Source of the DNA: Dyella amyloliquefaciens
Lineage (GTDB): Bacteria; Pseudomonadota; Gammaproteobacteria; Xanthomonadales; Rhodanobacteraceae
Direction of reading: 5' to 3'
NCBI RefSeq assembly: GCF_004296575.1
Contig: NZ_SAYT01000001.1
Span: 490,906-554,905 of the forward strand
DNA: 64,000 nucleotides
A program made the position numbers and the translations under genes. Shown here in pieces: positions 7,754 through 17,196 of the stretch; the stretch's first letter is position 1, and every line of letters starts with the position of its first letter. Under the pieces are notes generated by a model. It did no database searches. It saw only the letters and a program-made list of their open reading frames with translations, and was not told where the DNA came from.

Positions 7754-10447
7754 ATGGATCAGCTCGACGACATCCTCCACCAGGACCTCGACCCCACCGA
7801 AACCCAGGAATGGGTCGAATCGCTCAATGCGGTCATCAATCACGACGGCACCGAGCGCGCGCATTACCTGCTGGAGAAGATGGTCGATTCGACGCGCCGG
7901 GCCGGCGGCTACCTGCCGTTCAACCCGACCACCGAATACGTCAACACCATCTCGCCCAACAACGAAGCGAAGATGACCGGCGACGCGGCGATGGAATGGC
8001 GCATCCGTACGCTGATCCGCTGGAACGCGATGGCCATGGTGGTTCGCGCGAACCGCAAGCCGGGCGAGCTGGGCGGCCATATCGCCAGCTTCGCTTCCTC
8101 GGCCACGCTGTATGACGTGGGCTTCAACCATTTCTGGCGCGCTCCGAGTGCCGATCATCCGGGCGACCTGGTGTTCCACCAGGGTCACTCCAGCCCGGGC
8201 ATCTATGCCCGCTCGTTCCTGGAAGGCCGCATCTCCGAGGAGCAGCTCGACCTGTTCCGCATGGAAGTGGCCGGCCACGGTCGCGGCCTGTCGTCCTACC
8301 CGCATCCCTGGCTGATGCCGGACTACTGGCAGGTGCCGACGGTGTCGATGGGCCTGGGCCCGATCCAGGCGATTTACCAGGCGCAGTTCTGGAAGTACCT
8401 GGAAAACCGCGGCCTGATGCCGAAGACCGATCGCAAGATCTGGTGTTTCATGGGCGACGGTGAAACCGATGAGCCCGAGTCGCTCGGCGCCATCTCGCTG
8501 GCCGGCCGCGAAGGCCTGGACAACCTGGTGTTCGTGATCAACGCCAACCTGCAGCGCCTGGACGGTCCGGTGCGCGGCAACGGCAAGATCATCCAGGAGC
8601 TGGAAGGCGTGTTCCGTGGCGCTGGCTGGAACGCCATCAAGGTGGTCTGGGGCAGCTACTGGGATCCGCTCCTCGCCCGCGACACCAAGGGCGTGCTGCG
8701 CAAGCTGATGATGGAAACCGTCGACGGCGAGTACCAGGCGTGCAAGGCCTTCGGCGGCGCGTACACGCGCGAGCATTTCTTCGGCAAGTATCCGGAGACG
8801 CGCGAGATGGTGGCCAACCTGTCCGACGACGACATCTGGCGCCTCAACCGCGGTGGCCATGACCCGCACAAGGTCTATGCGGCCTATCACCAGGCAGTGA
8901 ACACCAAGGGCATGCCCACGGTGATCCTGGCCAAGACGGTGAAGGGCTACGGCATGGGCTCGGCCGGTGAATCGCAGAACCCGACCCACCAGCAGAAGAA
9001 GCTGGACGCCGATTCCGTGCGCCACTTCCGCGACCGCTTCAACATCCCGGTGACGGACGACAAGCTGGCCGACGTGCCGTACTACCACCCGGGCAAGGAC
9101 TCGCCGGAAGTGGAGTACATGATGGAGCGTCGCCGCGCGCTGGGCGGCTTCCTGCCGCAGCGTCGCCGCCACACCGACATCAAGCTGAAGGCGCCGGAGC
9201 TGTCGGCGTTCACGCAGATCACCAACGGCACCGGCGAGCGCGAAATCTCGACCACCATGGCGCTGGTTCGCGGCATGAACCTGCTGCTGCGCGACAAGCA
9301 GATCGGCGAGCGCATCGTGCCGATCGTGGCCGACGAAGCCCGCACGTTCGGCATGGAAGGCATGTTCCGCCAGATCGGCATCTACGCGCCGTTCGGCCAG
9401 AAGTACCGTCCGCAGGACGCCGACCAGCTGCTGTACTACCGCGAAGACCAGAAGGGCCAGGTGCTGCAGGAAGGCATCTCCGAGGCCGGCGGCATGGCTG
9501 CCTGGATGGCTGCGGCGACCAGCTACAGCATCAGCAACCAGCCGATGCTGCCGTTCTTCATCTACTACTCGATGTTCGGCTTCCAGCGCATCGGCGACCT
9601 GGCCTGGGCGGCCGGCGACATGCGCGCACGCGGCTTCCTCATCGGCGGCACCGCGGGCCGCACCACGCTGAACGGCGAAGGCCTGCAGCACGAGGACGGT
9701 CACTCGCACCTGCTGTCCGGTTCGATCCCGAACGTGAAGTCGTACGACCCGACGTTCTCGTATGAAGTCGCCGTGATCCTGCAGGACGGCACCCGCCGCA
9801 TGGTGCAGGAGCAGGAAGACGTCTACTACTACATCACCGTGATGAACGAGAACTACAGCCACCCCGACCTGCCGCAGGGCGTCGAGGAAGGCATCATCAA
9901 GGGCATGTACCTGTTCAAGGACGCCGGCAAGCCGAAGAAGGGCGAGCCGCGCGTGCAGCTGCTGGGTTCGGGCACGATCCTGCGCGAAGTGATCGCCGCC
10001 GCCGAGCTGCTGGAGAAGGACTTCGGCGTCACGTCCGACATCTGGTCCTGCCCGAGCTTCAGCGAACTGCGTCGCGACGGTTTCGACGCCGAGCGCTGGA
10101 ACCGCCTGCATCCGGAATCCGAGCAGCGCGTGCCGTATGTCACCGGCCTGCTGCAGGGCCACCAGGGTCCGGCCATCGCCGCCTCCGACTACGTGCGCGA
10201 ATTCGCCGACCAGATCCGCGCGTTCATGCCGGACGGCATGCGCTACACGGTGCTGGGCACCGACGGCTTCGGTCGTTCGGATACGCGCGAGCACCTGCGT
10301 GGTTTCTTCGAAGTGGATCGCTACTGGATCGCGCATGCGGCGCTGGCCGCGCTGGCGAAGGACGGCAAGGTCAACGCCAAGGATGTGGCTCGTGCGATCA
10401 AGACCTACAAGCTGGATCCGGACAAGCCGAATCCGCTGACGGTCTGA
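7754..10447 (+). CDS. aceE: Pyruvate dehydrogenase E1 component, homodimeric type
   Basis: An 897-residue homodimeric E1 that decarboxylates pyruvate and acetylates the lipoyl domains of AceF. The thiamine diphosphate motif begins at GDGETDEPES (near residue 234) and ends around VINANLQRLDGPVRGNGK. TVKGYGMG, the transketolase-like central domain (VADEARTFGMEGMFRQIGIY) and the C-terminal TDGFGRSDTRE are all present. Length matches E. coli AceE (887). The ATG at 7754 follows GGAGAG; in-frame sequence upstream is non-coding. Unlike in enterobacteria, aceF and lpd are not adjacent but lie about 21 kb away on the same strand. A terminator follows at 10494. Confidence 0.96.
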   Translation: MDQLDDILHQDLDPTETQEWVESLNAVINHDGTERAHYLLEKMVDSTRRAGGYLPFNPTTEYVNTISPNNEAKMTGDAAMEWRIRTLIRWNAMAMVVRANRKPGELGGHIASFASSATLYDVGFNHFWRAPSADHPGDLVFHQGHSSPGIYARSFLEGRISEEQLDLFRMEVAGHGRGLSSYPHPWLMPDYWQVPTVSMGLGPIQAIYQAQFWKYLENRGLMPKTDRKIWCFMGDGETDEPESLGAISLAGREGLDNLVFVINANLQRLDGPVRGNGKIIQELEGVFRGAGWNAIKVVWGSYWDPLLARDTKGVLRKLMMETVDGEYQACKAFGGAYTREHFFGKYPETREMVANLSDDDIWRLNRGGHDPHKVYAAYHQAVNTKGMPTVILAKTVKGYGMGSAGESQNPTHQQKKLDADSVRHFRDRFNIPVTDDKLADVPYYHPGKDSPEVEYMMERRRALGGFLPQRRRHTDIKLKAPELSAFTQITNGTGEREISTTMALVRGMNLLLRDKQIGERIVPIVADEARTFGMEGMFRQIGIYAPFGQKYRPQDADQLLYYREDQKGQVLQEGISEAGGMAAWMAAATSYSISNQPMLPFFIYYSMFGFQRIGDLAWAAGDMRARGFLIGGTAGRTTLNGEGLQHEDGHSHLLSGSIPNVKSYDPTFSYEVAVILQDGTRRMVQEQEDVYYYITVMNENYSHPDLPQGVEEGIIKGMYLFKDAGKPKKGEPRVQLLGSGTILREVIAAAELLEKDFGVTSDIWSCPSFSELRRDGFDAERWNRLHPESEQRVPYVTGLLQGHQGPAIAASDYVREFADQIRAFMPDGMRYTVLGTDGFGRSDTREHLRGFFEVDRYWIAHAALAALAKDGKVNAKDVARAIKTYKLDPDKPNPLTV

Positions 10448-10493
10448 TGTTGGTTTCTTTCCCTCTCGCATCGTGAGGGGAATGCTGGATGAG

Positions 10494-10527
10494 AAGGCTC
10501 GCCGTGACCCGGCGAGCCTTTCTTTTT
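10494..10527 (+). terminator. Rho-independent terminator of aceE
   Basis: A 10-bp perfect stem, AAGGCTCGCC (10494-10503) with GGCGAGCCTT (10511-10520), seven-base loop and a TCTTTTTGG tail, 46 bp after the aceE stop codon. Confidence 0.9.
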
Positions 10528-10549
10528 GGCGACGCAGGTTTCTTCTTTT

Positions 10550-11039
10550 GTAGGAGCGCACCCAGTGCGCGATGGGTCCGTCGAGCCCCATCCATGGCTA
10601 TGCGAACGCTGCTGTTGTGCGAGCCGTAGCTCCCTCTCCCTCCAGCGACCCGAAGGTAGTCCCTGTGGGAGAGAGGGCTGGGGAGAGGGTGCGGGTCTTG
10701 CCCTGATCCCCAGGTAACAGGGCGCCGGCCTCTGGTTGCCGTGTCTCCGCCAGCTTGCCGCTTACGCAGCGGGCGTTTCGATCCCCTGCCGGCGCTCGAG
10801 TCACTTTTCTTTTGCTGGCCCAAAGGAAAAGTAACCCAAAGAAAATGGCCTCAAGAGCTGGCAGCGATATGAAGGGAAAAGCTCTGGAGGTTCCGGAGTC
10901 CGGATTGCGACCGCCTCCGCCAATAGCGAGCGGCTACACCGCAACGCGCCATGACGCTGAGGACTTAAAGCAGTTTCGTTGTTCGCCCCGGTCCATCACT
11001 TCTCCCTCTCCCCTCCGGGGAGAGGGCTGGGGTGAGGGG
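10550..11039. repeat. Intergenic repeat cluster 1 (R1, R2 with R5, R3, R2)
   Basis: This fills the gene-free stretch between aceE and the ElaB-like gene. In order: an unpaired R1 arm (10550-10573), an R2 palindrome interrupted by an R5 unit (10631-10694), an R3 unit (about 10737-10985) with CACTTTTCTTTTGCTGG, AAAAGTAACCCAAAGAAAA and CTACACCGCAACGCGCCAT, and a second R2 palindrome with GGGGTGAGGGG tail (11004-11039). The R3 plus R2 part matches 52545-52833 in the same orientation over about 290 bp, with only scattered mismatches by eye. No coding function is credible. Confidence 0.85.
10646..10670 (-). repeat. R5 25-bp unit inside an R2 palindrome
   Basis: Minus-strand copy, beginning TCCCACAGGGACTACC on the minus strand. 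It splits an R2 palindrome whose flanks (CCCTCTCCCTCC and GAGAGGGCTGGG) would otherwise be contiguous, as in the uninterrupted R2 copy at 52453. Confidence 0.7.
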
Positions 11040-11127
11040 CCAACCTTGCGACAGACCATGTTCGAAGAATGCTCTGCCCGACACACCGTCCTATCCCCAT
11101 TCCACTGGCGTCGCACAGCGAATCCAT

Positions 11128-11155
11128 AAAAAACCCGCCTCTCGGCGGGTTTTTT
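11128..11155 (-). terminator. Bidirectional rho-independent terminator after the ElaB-like gene
   Basis: A perfect 12-bp stem, AAAAAACCCGCC (11128-11139) with GGCGGGTTTTTT (11144-11155), and a TCTC loop. It begins 22 bp beyond the stop codon of the minus-strand gene and has U-tracts in both directions. Confidence 0.9.
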
Positions 11156-11176
11156 CATCGCGCGCAACAAACCACC

Positions 11177-11512
11177 TCAATCCTCATCCTGATTGCGGAA
11201 CAAATGCCGCAACAGGAAAAACGCTCCCACCGTGCCCGCCACGATCGCGGTGGTCGCCACCGGGTGTCGCGATACCTGGCGGCGCAGCCGGCGATATTGA
11301 TAGTTCGCCTCGTCCGCGAAATCCTCCGCGGCGTGGCCGATGCGGCGCGCATAAGTGTTGCGATTGCGTCCGAAGCGGCGGCGCGCGTCGCGCCCGCGTT
11401 CGATCAGGTCGTCCGCGCGGTCCGACGCTTCGCCGGCATAGTGTCGGATGCGTTCGCCCACCCGGTCGCGGACGCCATTGACGGTATTTTCGATGTCGTA
11501 GGGTCGGCCCAT
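11177..11512 (-). CDS. ElaB/YqjD/DUF883-like membrane-anchored protein
   Basis: A 111-residue protein with a helical, charged N-terminal two thirds (MGRPYDIENTVNGVRDRV to about residue 85, rich in Arg, Asp and Glu) and one C-terminal membrane segment (ATTAIVAGTVGAFFLLRHLF) ending in an acidic tail. This is the layout of ElaB/YqjD-type proteins, which sit in the inner membrane and in E. coli can bind ribosomes in stationary phase. Assignment is by layout and composition, not by a conserved motif. The start at 11512 follows a GAGGAGCACGCC sequence on the minus strand; the longer frame to 11575 has no support. It ends in a strong terminator. Confidence 0.65.
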   Translation of the reverse strand: MGRPYDIENTVNGVRDRVGERIRHYAGEASDRADDLIERGRDARRRFGRNRNTYARRIGHAAEDFADEANYQYRRLRRQVSRHPVATTAIVAGTVGAFFLLRHLFRNQDED

Positions 11513-11588
11513 GGCGTGCTCCTCGCAGAATGAAGGGTCACGTTGCCAGCGCTCACGTGAGTGACACGTAAACATTGGCGTGTTCCGT

Positions 11589-12791
11589 TCATCCGGATGA
11601 CGGCGTGGAGCGGTCGTCGCGACCTTGTGCCTCCAGCATCCGCGCCAGAGTGCGCCGGAACGGAGGCGTGGCCTGGGCCGCTCGCAGCAGGGCGGTGCGC
11701 GCCACGCGGGCGGGCAGCCGGTCGTCGGTGTAGAGCTTCACGATGGCCTGCGTGGCGAAATACAGCGGCAGCGTAGCGACGCGGTGCGCGCGCTCGTAAC
11801 GCTGGAGCACGCGGGGCGAGGCGAAGTCCTGGCCGGCGGCGTGTGCGCGGCGAATCTGGCCCGCGAGGGTATCCACGCTGAGCAGGCCGAGATTGAAGCC
11901 ATGCGCGGTCACCGGGTGCATGCCTACGGCGGCGTCGCCGATCAGCGCGAGATGCGGTCCGATGAAACGGTGCGCATAGGTGGCCACCAGCGGATAGGTG
12001 TGGCGCGTACTGGTCAGGCTCATGCTGCCGAAGCGGCCATCGAAGCGCCTGCGCAGGTCCTCGTTGAACTGCTCGTCGTCGAGCGCCATCACTGACTTCA
12101 TCGCGTGGCCCGGCAAGGTCAGCACCACCGACGCCTCGCCGCTGTGCAGCGGCAGCAGCGCGAGGGTCTGGCCGTGGTCGAACCATTCCAGTGCTTCGCC
12201 GCCGTGCGGCTTCTCCAGCGCCATGCGGCAGACCAGCATGGTCTTGCCGAAGTCGTGCATGTCGACCGAGATGCCGGCATCGCGGCGCAACGACGAAAAG
12301 CGGCTGTCGGCGGCGACCACCAGACGCGCGACGACGGTGGAGCCGTCGGCGAGTTGCAGGTGCGGCATGCCATCGGACAGCGACACGGCGCTCACGGCGG
12401 TATCGGTCACCACGGTGATGCGTGGCTCCTGATCGACACAGGCGTAGGCCGCGCGACGAATGCGGTCGTTGGGCACGAGGAAACCCAGCTCGGCGTCGCC
12501 GGTGCCGGTGGGCAGCACGCTGAGGCCATGCAGGGACTGGCCGTTGAGCACGCGTGCGGCGCGTAGCGGCGAGACATCAGTGTCGCTGAGGCGATCCCAG
12601 ATGCCCAGGGTGCGCAGGATGCGCATCGAGCGCCGGGTCAGCGCGATCTCGCGTCCGTCGAAGGCAGGTTCGCGCAGGGCGGCGAGCGGTTGCCGCTCGA
12701 TCACCATGATGCTGAGGCCGGTATCGGCGAGTGCGCGGGCAAAACACAGACCGGCTGGGCCGGCTCCAACCACCACGATATCGACATTCAT
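11589..12791 (-). CDS. FAD-dependent ubiquinone-biosynthesis-type hydroxylase (UbiH/COQ6 family, possibly UbiM)
   Basis: A 400-residue flavin monooxygenase. Seen: the Rossmann motif VVVGAGPAGL at residues 6-15, the DG-type motif LVVAADSRFSSLR, and the FAD-ribityl motif LIGDAAVGMHPVTAHGFNLGL near residue 280. Enzymes of this family hydroxylate the ubiquinone ring. The MHPVTAHGFNLG variant resembles the UbiM subgroup (C5 and neighbouring positions), but this sub-assignment is from memory and less sure than the family. The start at 12791 puts the Rossmann fold at the N terminus (MNVDIVVVGAG). Neighbours on the same strand are an MFS exporter upstream and the ElaB-like gene downstream; no obvious operon partner. 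Confidence 0.8.
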   Translation of the reverse strand: MNVDIVVVGAGPAGLCFARALADTGLSIMVIERQPLAALREPAFDGREIALTRRSMRILRTLGIWDRLSDTDVSPLRAARVLNGQSLHGLSVLPTGTGDAELGFLVPNDRIRRAAYACVDQEPRITVVTDTAVSAVSLSDGMPHLQLADGSTVVARLVVAADSRFSSLRRDAGISVDMHDFGKTMLVCRMALEKPHGGEALEWFDHGQTLALLPLHSGEASVVLTLPGHAMKSVMALDDEQFNEDLRRRFDGRFGSMSLTSTRHTYPLVATYAHRFIGPHLALIGDAAVGMHPVTAHGFNLGLLSVDTLAGQIRRAHAAGQDFASPRVLQRYERAHRVATLPLYFATQAIVKLYTDDRLPARVARTALLRAAQATPPFRRTLARMLEAQGRDDRSTPSSG

Positions 12792-13002
12792 GCGGGGAAG
12801 ACCATCCGTGCAGAGGCGATGAGCCTGCACATGCTAGAAAGTCCCCCACGGGCGGCCATGACGTCCGTCAAGCAACAGGGCCATAGCGACGCAGCTGAGC
12901 CACGCCTGTTCGCGTGTCAAACGGGTTGCGGTTGCTTCCGTACCATGAGTTAGCTGGCGGATGCGCGGCAAGAAAGCCAGCGTGGCCGGGAGCCTGCCAT
13001 CC

Positions 13003-14253
13003 TCAAGGTGTCGAGCGTACCGGCTCCGCATGAAGTCGTTGCCGTCGGCGCAGCGTGGGGAACATCCCCATCCACAACGCCACCACCACCAGCGTGCCGA
13101 TGCCGCCGATCACGGTGGCGTTCACTGCGCCCATCCAGGCCGCCAGCATGCCGGACTCGAATTCGCCGAGCTGGTTCGACGTGTTGATGAAGATCGCGTT
13201 CACCGCACTGACGCGGCCGCGCATGTCGTCGGGTGTATCCAGCTGCACGAGCGCGCCGCGAATCACCATGCTCACCATGTCGAAGGCGCCCAGCGCGAAC
13301 AGCGCTACCAGCGACAGCCACAACGTGGTGGAAACCGCGAATACCAGCGTCGCCACACCGAAGCCGGCCACCGAAGCAAACATGATCGGGCCCACGCGCC
13401 GTTCCATATTGTGCCGGGCCAGCCATAGCGACATCAGCAGGGCGCCCACGGCGGGCGCCGCGCGCAGCAGGCCCAGGCCCCACGGGCCGGTATGCAGCAC
13501 GTCCTTGGCAAAGATCGGCAGCAGCGCGGTTGCGCCACCGAGCAGCACGGCGAACAGGTCCAGCGAGATCACGCCGAGCACGTCGGGACGTGCCCGGATG
13601 AAGTGCACGCCGGCAAACAAGGTCTTCAGCGTGGCCGGCTCACGTTTGGGCTGTGCCTGTTCGTAGCGGAGGTGCGCCATCAACATCACGGCGACGAGAT
13701 AGAGCAGGGCGCATACGGCGTAGACCACGCCGGGACCCGCCACATAAAGCAGGCCGCCGATCGCGGGTCCCATGATCATCGCGGCCTGTCCTGCCGAGGC
13801 ACTGGCCGCCATCGCGCGCGGAAGCACGATGGTAGGCACCAGCGCAGGCAGCATCGACTGCATCGCCGGAAATTCGAAAGCCTTGGCCACGCCGATCACG
13901 AACACCAGCGCGAGTATCGTGAACTCGTGCGCGAGGTGTATGAAGCTGATCGCGGCCAGTACCGCAATCGCGAGCATGTCCACGATCTGCCCCAGCAGCA
14001 CGATGCGACGGCGCTCGAACTGATCCGCCACGTGCCCCGCCGGCAGGGCCAGCAGCACGGAGGGAATGAACTGCACGAGGCCGATCAGGCCCAGGTCGAG
14101 TGCACGGCCGGTGATGGCATAGACCTGCCAGCCCACCGCGACGGACAGCATCTGGAAGCCGAAGCCCGAACAGATGCGTGCGAACCAGAACTGTACGAAC
14201 GCCGGATGCGAGCGCAGCGCATCCGCCGGAATGGGCGCAGGAGTGGATGACAT
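13003..14253 (-). CDS. MFS transporter, EntS/MFS_3-like exporter
   Basis: A 416-residue integral membrane protein with about 12 hydrophobic segments. After the first helix there is SVAVGWQVYAITGRALDLGL and VLLALPAGHVADQFERRRI, the A-loop signature of major facilitator transporters (GHVADQFERRR). The overall pattern resembles the enterobactin-exporter group MFS_3. The substrate is unknown, and no siderophore synthesis genes are nearby. The ATG at 14253 lies behind a GGAACCTCC sequence on the minus strand. About 210 bp separate it from the FAD hydroxylase downstream, so cotranscription is uncertain. Confidence 0.85.
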   Translation of the reverse strand: MSSTPAPIPADALRSHPAFVQFWFARICSGFGFQMLSVAVGWQVYAITGRALDLGLIGLVQFIPSVLLALPAGHVADQFERRRIVLLGQIVDMLAIAVLAAISFIHLAHEFTILALVFVIGVAKAFEFPAMQSMLPALVPTIVLPRAMAASASAGQAAMIMGPAIGGLLYVAGPGVVYAVCALLYLVAVMLMAHLRYEQAQPKREPATLKTLFAGVHFIRARPDVLGVISLDLFAVLLGGATALLPIFAKDVLHTGPWGLGLLRAAPAVGALLMSLWLARHNMERRVGPIMFASVAGFGVATLVFAVSTTLWLSLVALFALGAFDMVSMVIRGALVQLDTPDDMRGRVSAVNAIFINTSNQLGEFESGMLAAWMGAVNATVIGGIGTLVVVALWMGMFPTLRRRQRLHAEPVRSTP

Positions 14254-14403
14254 GGAGGTTCCTTCAGGATCCCGAGCATTATCGGTAGCTGAAGCGTCGG
14301 GGCAAGGTTCAGGCGTTTCACGCCGGTGTTCCCCGCCCTTTACCTGATCTTGGCGCTGCCGGCCCTAGCGTGAAACGTGACGATACCGGCTGTGAGGTTC
14401 CCC

Positions 14404-14706
14404 ATGGGTCAGTTTGCCCAACAGGTCTACACCGATCCTGTCCATATCCGTCACCTGGAGTCGCTGGTGCGGCAATTGCCAACCAATGGCCATGTGGTGC
14501 TGCTGCTCAACGACGGCAGCATTTATGACGGCGTCGTATGTGAGCGCCCGAACGTGCAGGTGTTTCGCGACGGCGAGGAGAAGGAAGGCATCAACGGGGT
14601 GGTTCGCCTGGAGCGACCCGACGTGCCCGAGTGGAGTTGCTACGTGTGGCTGGGCGATATACGGCGCGTGGAGCACCTGGACTCCACCATGGGCAGCGAG
14701 ACGTGA
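14404..14706 (+). CDS. DUF3247 family protein (variant Sm-like fold)
   Basis: A 100-residue protein matching the DUF3247 family, which is largely confined to Xanthomonadales; a Xanthomonas member has been shown to have a variant Sm-like fold. Seen: VYTDPVHIRHLESLVRQLP, then the beta-rich core GHVVLLLNDGSIYDGVVCERPNVQVFRD and a C-terminal VWLGDIRRVEHLD. Sm-like folds often bind RNA, but no function is established for this group. The ATG at 14404 (MGQFAQQVYTD) is preferred over 14377 by family length. The gene stands alone between an MFS gene and an acyltransferase gene that are both on the minus strand. Confidence 0.8.
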   Translation: MGQFAQQVYTDPVHIRHLESLVRQLPTNGHVVLLLNDGSIYDGVVCERPNVQVFRDGEEKEGINGVVRLERPDVPEWSCYVWLGDIRRVEHLDSTMGSET

Positions 14707-14727
14707 GGACCTCGCTGCCCGGTCGTG

Positions 14728-15936
14728 TCAGGCCTGCTGGGTGGATTCCGTGAGATTGAAGGTTTCCTCCGCACGATGGCGCGGCGTAGCGTCGAGCCCG
14801 AACAGCGGGCGCAACCAGCGCGCGCGCCGTATGGCGAATTCATGCAGCAGCGCGCAACCGCCCACCGTGCAGGCGAGCACCAGCAGCGGTTCTGTCACCG
14901 GGCCAACGCGCAGCGGGATCAGCCAGTAAGCCGCGGCCAGCATGATGCTCTGGTGCAGCACGTACCAAGGGAACACCGCCTCGCGTGCATACGGCAGCCA
15001 ACGATACGGGCGGTTGAGGTACTGGTGTCCCCAGCCCAGCACGGCGGCGATGGCGGTCCAGGTATACAGATAATTCAGTACGCGCAGCACTTCGTGCGTC
15101 GCCGCCATGGCGGTCGGGGTCATTGGCGCAACATCCATGAACCGCTCGAGGCCAAGGAAGCCCGCGAAGCACAGCAGTGCCGTGGCGAGTGAGGCGCGAC
15201 GCAGCCGAGCGAGTTCCTGCCACGGGCCATCGCGCGTGCCGAGCAGATAGCCATAGAAGAACACCGTGCCGTACTGGGCGTGCGCATGCCAGTCATGGAA
15301 CAGCGCGTGGTTCTGCGGAAAGCGGCTGGCGAGCAAGGCCGAATAGAACATCAGCGGAACAGCGGGCAATACCAGCAAGGCCACGCCATGCACACGCCGG
15401 CAGGCGGCGACGGCGCGTTGCCCGAGTGGCGACTCCAGCACCGGTATCAACGCCAGCAGCACCAGCGTGTAGACCCAGACGTAGGGCAGGTACCACAGGT
15501 GGTTCCAGGTGACGCCGAACTGCCAGCCATCGAAGGCGCCGGCGGGCCACGGGCCACCCGTCCAATAACGCAGCAGGAAAGCGCCAAAGCCCGGTGCGAC
15601 CAGCCCGTTGTCCACGCCCTGGACATACGGCTGGATCGGAACCACCACGGCCATGCCGAACACCAGCGGCACCAGCAGCCGCACGGTGCGCTTCCAGGCC
15701 ACGACCGGCAAGGCATGGCGTCCCCTCAGGAAATGGACCGCAAGCCCGGAGATGAGGAAGAGCAGGTCCATCCGCCAGCGGTTCAGGAACAACATCGGGT
15801 ACTGCAGCCAGTCGGCGAGATAGTGGCTCTTGAGGTGGAAGCCCCAGTCGCTCACGTAGAGCATGCCCAGGTGGTAAAGAATGAGCAGGCCGAAGGCCAG
15901 GACGCGCAGGGCGTCGATATCGTGGCGGCGGTTCAT
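14728..15936 (-). CDS. Acyltransferase family membrane protein (acyltransferase 3 / OpgC-like)
   Basis: A 402-residue protein with about 10 membrane segments. The N terminus MNRRHDIDALRVLAFGLLILYH carries the conserved DALR motif of acyltransferase 3 proteins, and ISGLAVHFLRGR follows, a variant of the family F(I/L)SG motif. Such proteins transfer acetyl, succinyl or other acyl groups onto sugars, glucans or lipids at the inner membrane; the C-terminal PWYVLHQSIMLAA is also typical. The start at 15936 is set by the DALR motif; the longer frame runs across the divergent promoter region. It is divergent from the LytTR regulator, 153 bp away, which may regulate it (inference). Confidence 0.85.
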   Translation of the reverse strand: MNRRHDIDALRVLAFGLLILYHLGMLYVSDWGFHLKSHYLADWLQYPMLFLNRWRMDLLFLISGLAVHFLRGRHALPVVAWKRTVRLLVPLVFGMAVVVPIQPYVQGVDNGLVAPGFGAFLLRYWTGGPWPAGAFDGWQFGVTWNHLWYLPYVWVYTLVLLALIPVLESPLGQRAVAACRRVHGVALLVLPAVPLMFYSALLASRFPQNHALFHDWHAHAQYGTVFFYGYLLGTRDGPWQELARLRRASLATALLCFAGFLGLERFMDVAPMTPTAMAATHEVLRVLNYLYTWTAIAAVLGWGHQYLNRPYRWLPYAREAVFPWYVLHQSIMLAAAYWLIPLRVGPVTEPLLVLACTVGGCALLHEFAIRRARWLRPLFGLDATPRHRAEETFNLTESTQQA

Positions 15937-16089
15937 GGGCAGGCTCCGGTGGCGGGATGTACCCATCCTCCCCGGCAACCCCGCCGCTGTCCGCCGCCAA
16001 GTGACTGATTGCAGGGGCCCAGGGACGAGTGGCGGGCTGGCAGGGACGAACCTGCGGCACCGGCGCCTCTTCCACGTAGAATCCCGGCC

Positions 16090-16977
16090 ATGACGACACG
16101 GACGGTTTTCGACTATCAGGGATTCCAGCGTTGGCGGCGGCCCTTCGAGGTGGGCTACTGGGTCGTCATGCTCACCGGGAACACCGCCTTCAATGGACTG
16201 GTGTCCTGGTTCGATCATGTCTACCACCGTAGCGGTACCTCAAGTCTGGAGCCCTGGATCTGGGAGGCGAGCAGTAGCCTCGTGCTCCTGGCGCTGGTCC
16301 CCTTCGTGGTGTGGGCGACCCGGCGCTGGCCGCTGCGCTTCGATAGCTGGCGCCAGAGCCTCAAGATGCACGCGCTGCTGACCGTGCCGTTCTGTCTGGT
16401 CCACGTCGGCAGCATGGTCGGCTTGCGAAAACTGGCCTATCTGGCCATGGGCAGCCATTACGACTTCGGCAACGTGCCCGTGGAGCTCTTTTATGAGTAT
16501 CTGAAGGACTTTCGCACTTACCTGTCGTTTGTGGCGGTGATTTCCTTCTACGGCTTCTTCGTGCGCCGCCTGCAGGGCGAGGCCAGCCTGCTCGCCGAGC
16601 CGGACGAGGGGCCGCCGGTGGAGCCGGTGGACCGGCCGGAGCGCTTCCTGGTGCGCAAGCTCGGCAAGGAATTCCTGGTGGCCGCGCGCGACATCGAATG
16701 GCTGCAGGCGTCGGGCAACTACGTGAACCTGCACGTGCGCGGCCGCGATTACCCGCTGCGGGCGACCATGGCAGGTATCGAAGACCGGCTCGATCCAGCA
16801 CGTTTTGTGCGCGTGCATCGCAGCTACCTGATCAACCTTGACCATCTGGCGGAAATCGAGCCGCTGGAGACCGGTGATGCCCGCCTCACCATGCGCGATG
16901 GCGCCAGCATTCCCTGCAGCCGTCGCTACCGCACGCAGCTGCGCGAGCGCTTCGGCGACGCCCCCGTCGGCGCATGA
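16090..16977 (+). CDS. LytTR-family membrane-associated transcriptional regulator
   Basis: A 295-residue protein. The N-terminal half holds about four membrane segments (for example WVVMLTGNTAFNGLVSWF, SSSLVLLALVPFVVWAT, LLTVPFCLVHVGSMVGL, LSFVAVISFYGFFV). From about residue 185 there is a LytTR DNA-binding domain with the hallmarks RFLVRKLGKEFLVAARDIEWLQASGNYVNL and FVRVHRSYLINLDHL. It lacks a receiver domain, so it belongs to the membrane-bound LytTR type rather than to classical response regulators. The ATG at 16090 is the first in a sensible context; upstream in-frame sequence is non-coding. The divergent acyltransferase gene is the obvious candidate target, which is inference from position. 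Confidence 0.88.
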   Translation: MTTRTVFDYQGFQRWRRPFEVGYWVVMLTGNTAFNGLVSWFDHVYHRSGTSSLEPWIWEASSSLVLLALVPFVVWATRRWPLRFDSWRQSLKMHALLTVPFCLVHVGSMVGLRKLAYLAMGSHYDFGNVPVELFYEYLKDFRTYLSFVAVISFYGFFVRRLQGEASLLAEPDEGPPVEPVDRPERFLVRKLGKEFLVAARDIEWLQASGNYVNLHVRGRDYPLRATMAGIEDRLDPARFVRVHRSYLINLDHLAEIEPLETGDARLTMRDGASIPCSRRYRTQLRERFGDAPVGA

Positions 16978-16993
16978 CGCCCGACGATCCCCT

Positions 16994-17117
16994 TGTAGGA
17001 GCGCACCCAGTGCGCGAACAGCCGACAAGGCGCTGACGCGGTCACCGCGTCCATGCGCAAAGGTTGGCGCGCGGCCGCGACGAGTCTCCGCGATCGCGCA
17101 CTGGGTGCGCTCCTGCA
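16994..17117. repeat. R1 inverted pair between the LytTR gene and a lipoprotein gene
   Basis: A forward R1 arm (16994-17017, TGTAGGAGCGCACCCAGTGC...) faces a reverse arm (17094-17117, TCGCGCACTGGGTGCGCTCC...), with a single mismatch, around a 76-base spacer that itself contains GC-rich complementary bits. In RNA this makes a 24-bp stem 17 bp after the LytTR stop codon. Confidence 0.8.
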
Positions 17118-17196
17118 GGGAAGGGCAACCGGGAGTTGCGCTAGCCCGCCCCGTCGTTCCACTCTAAACGCCTTCCCTTCATCGGATGCCCCGCCC

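Noticed and set aside
5521-10591. Very long minus-strand frames over maeB and aceE (679 and 1078 codons)
   Set aside because: They are shadows of the high-GC coding frames of maeB and aceE, composed of His/Ala/Arg/Val-rich sequence with no family motif.
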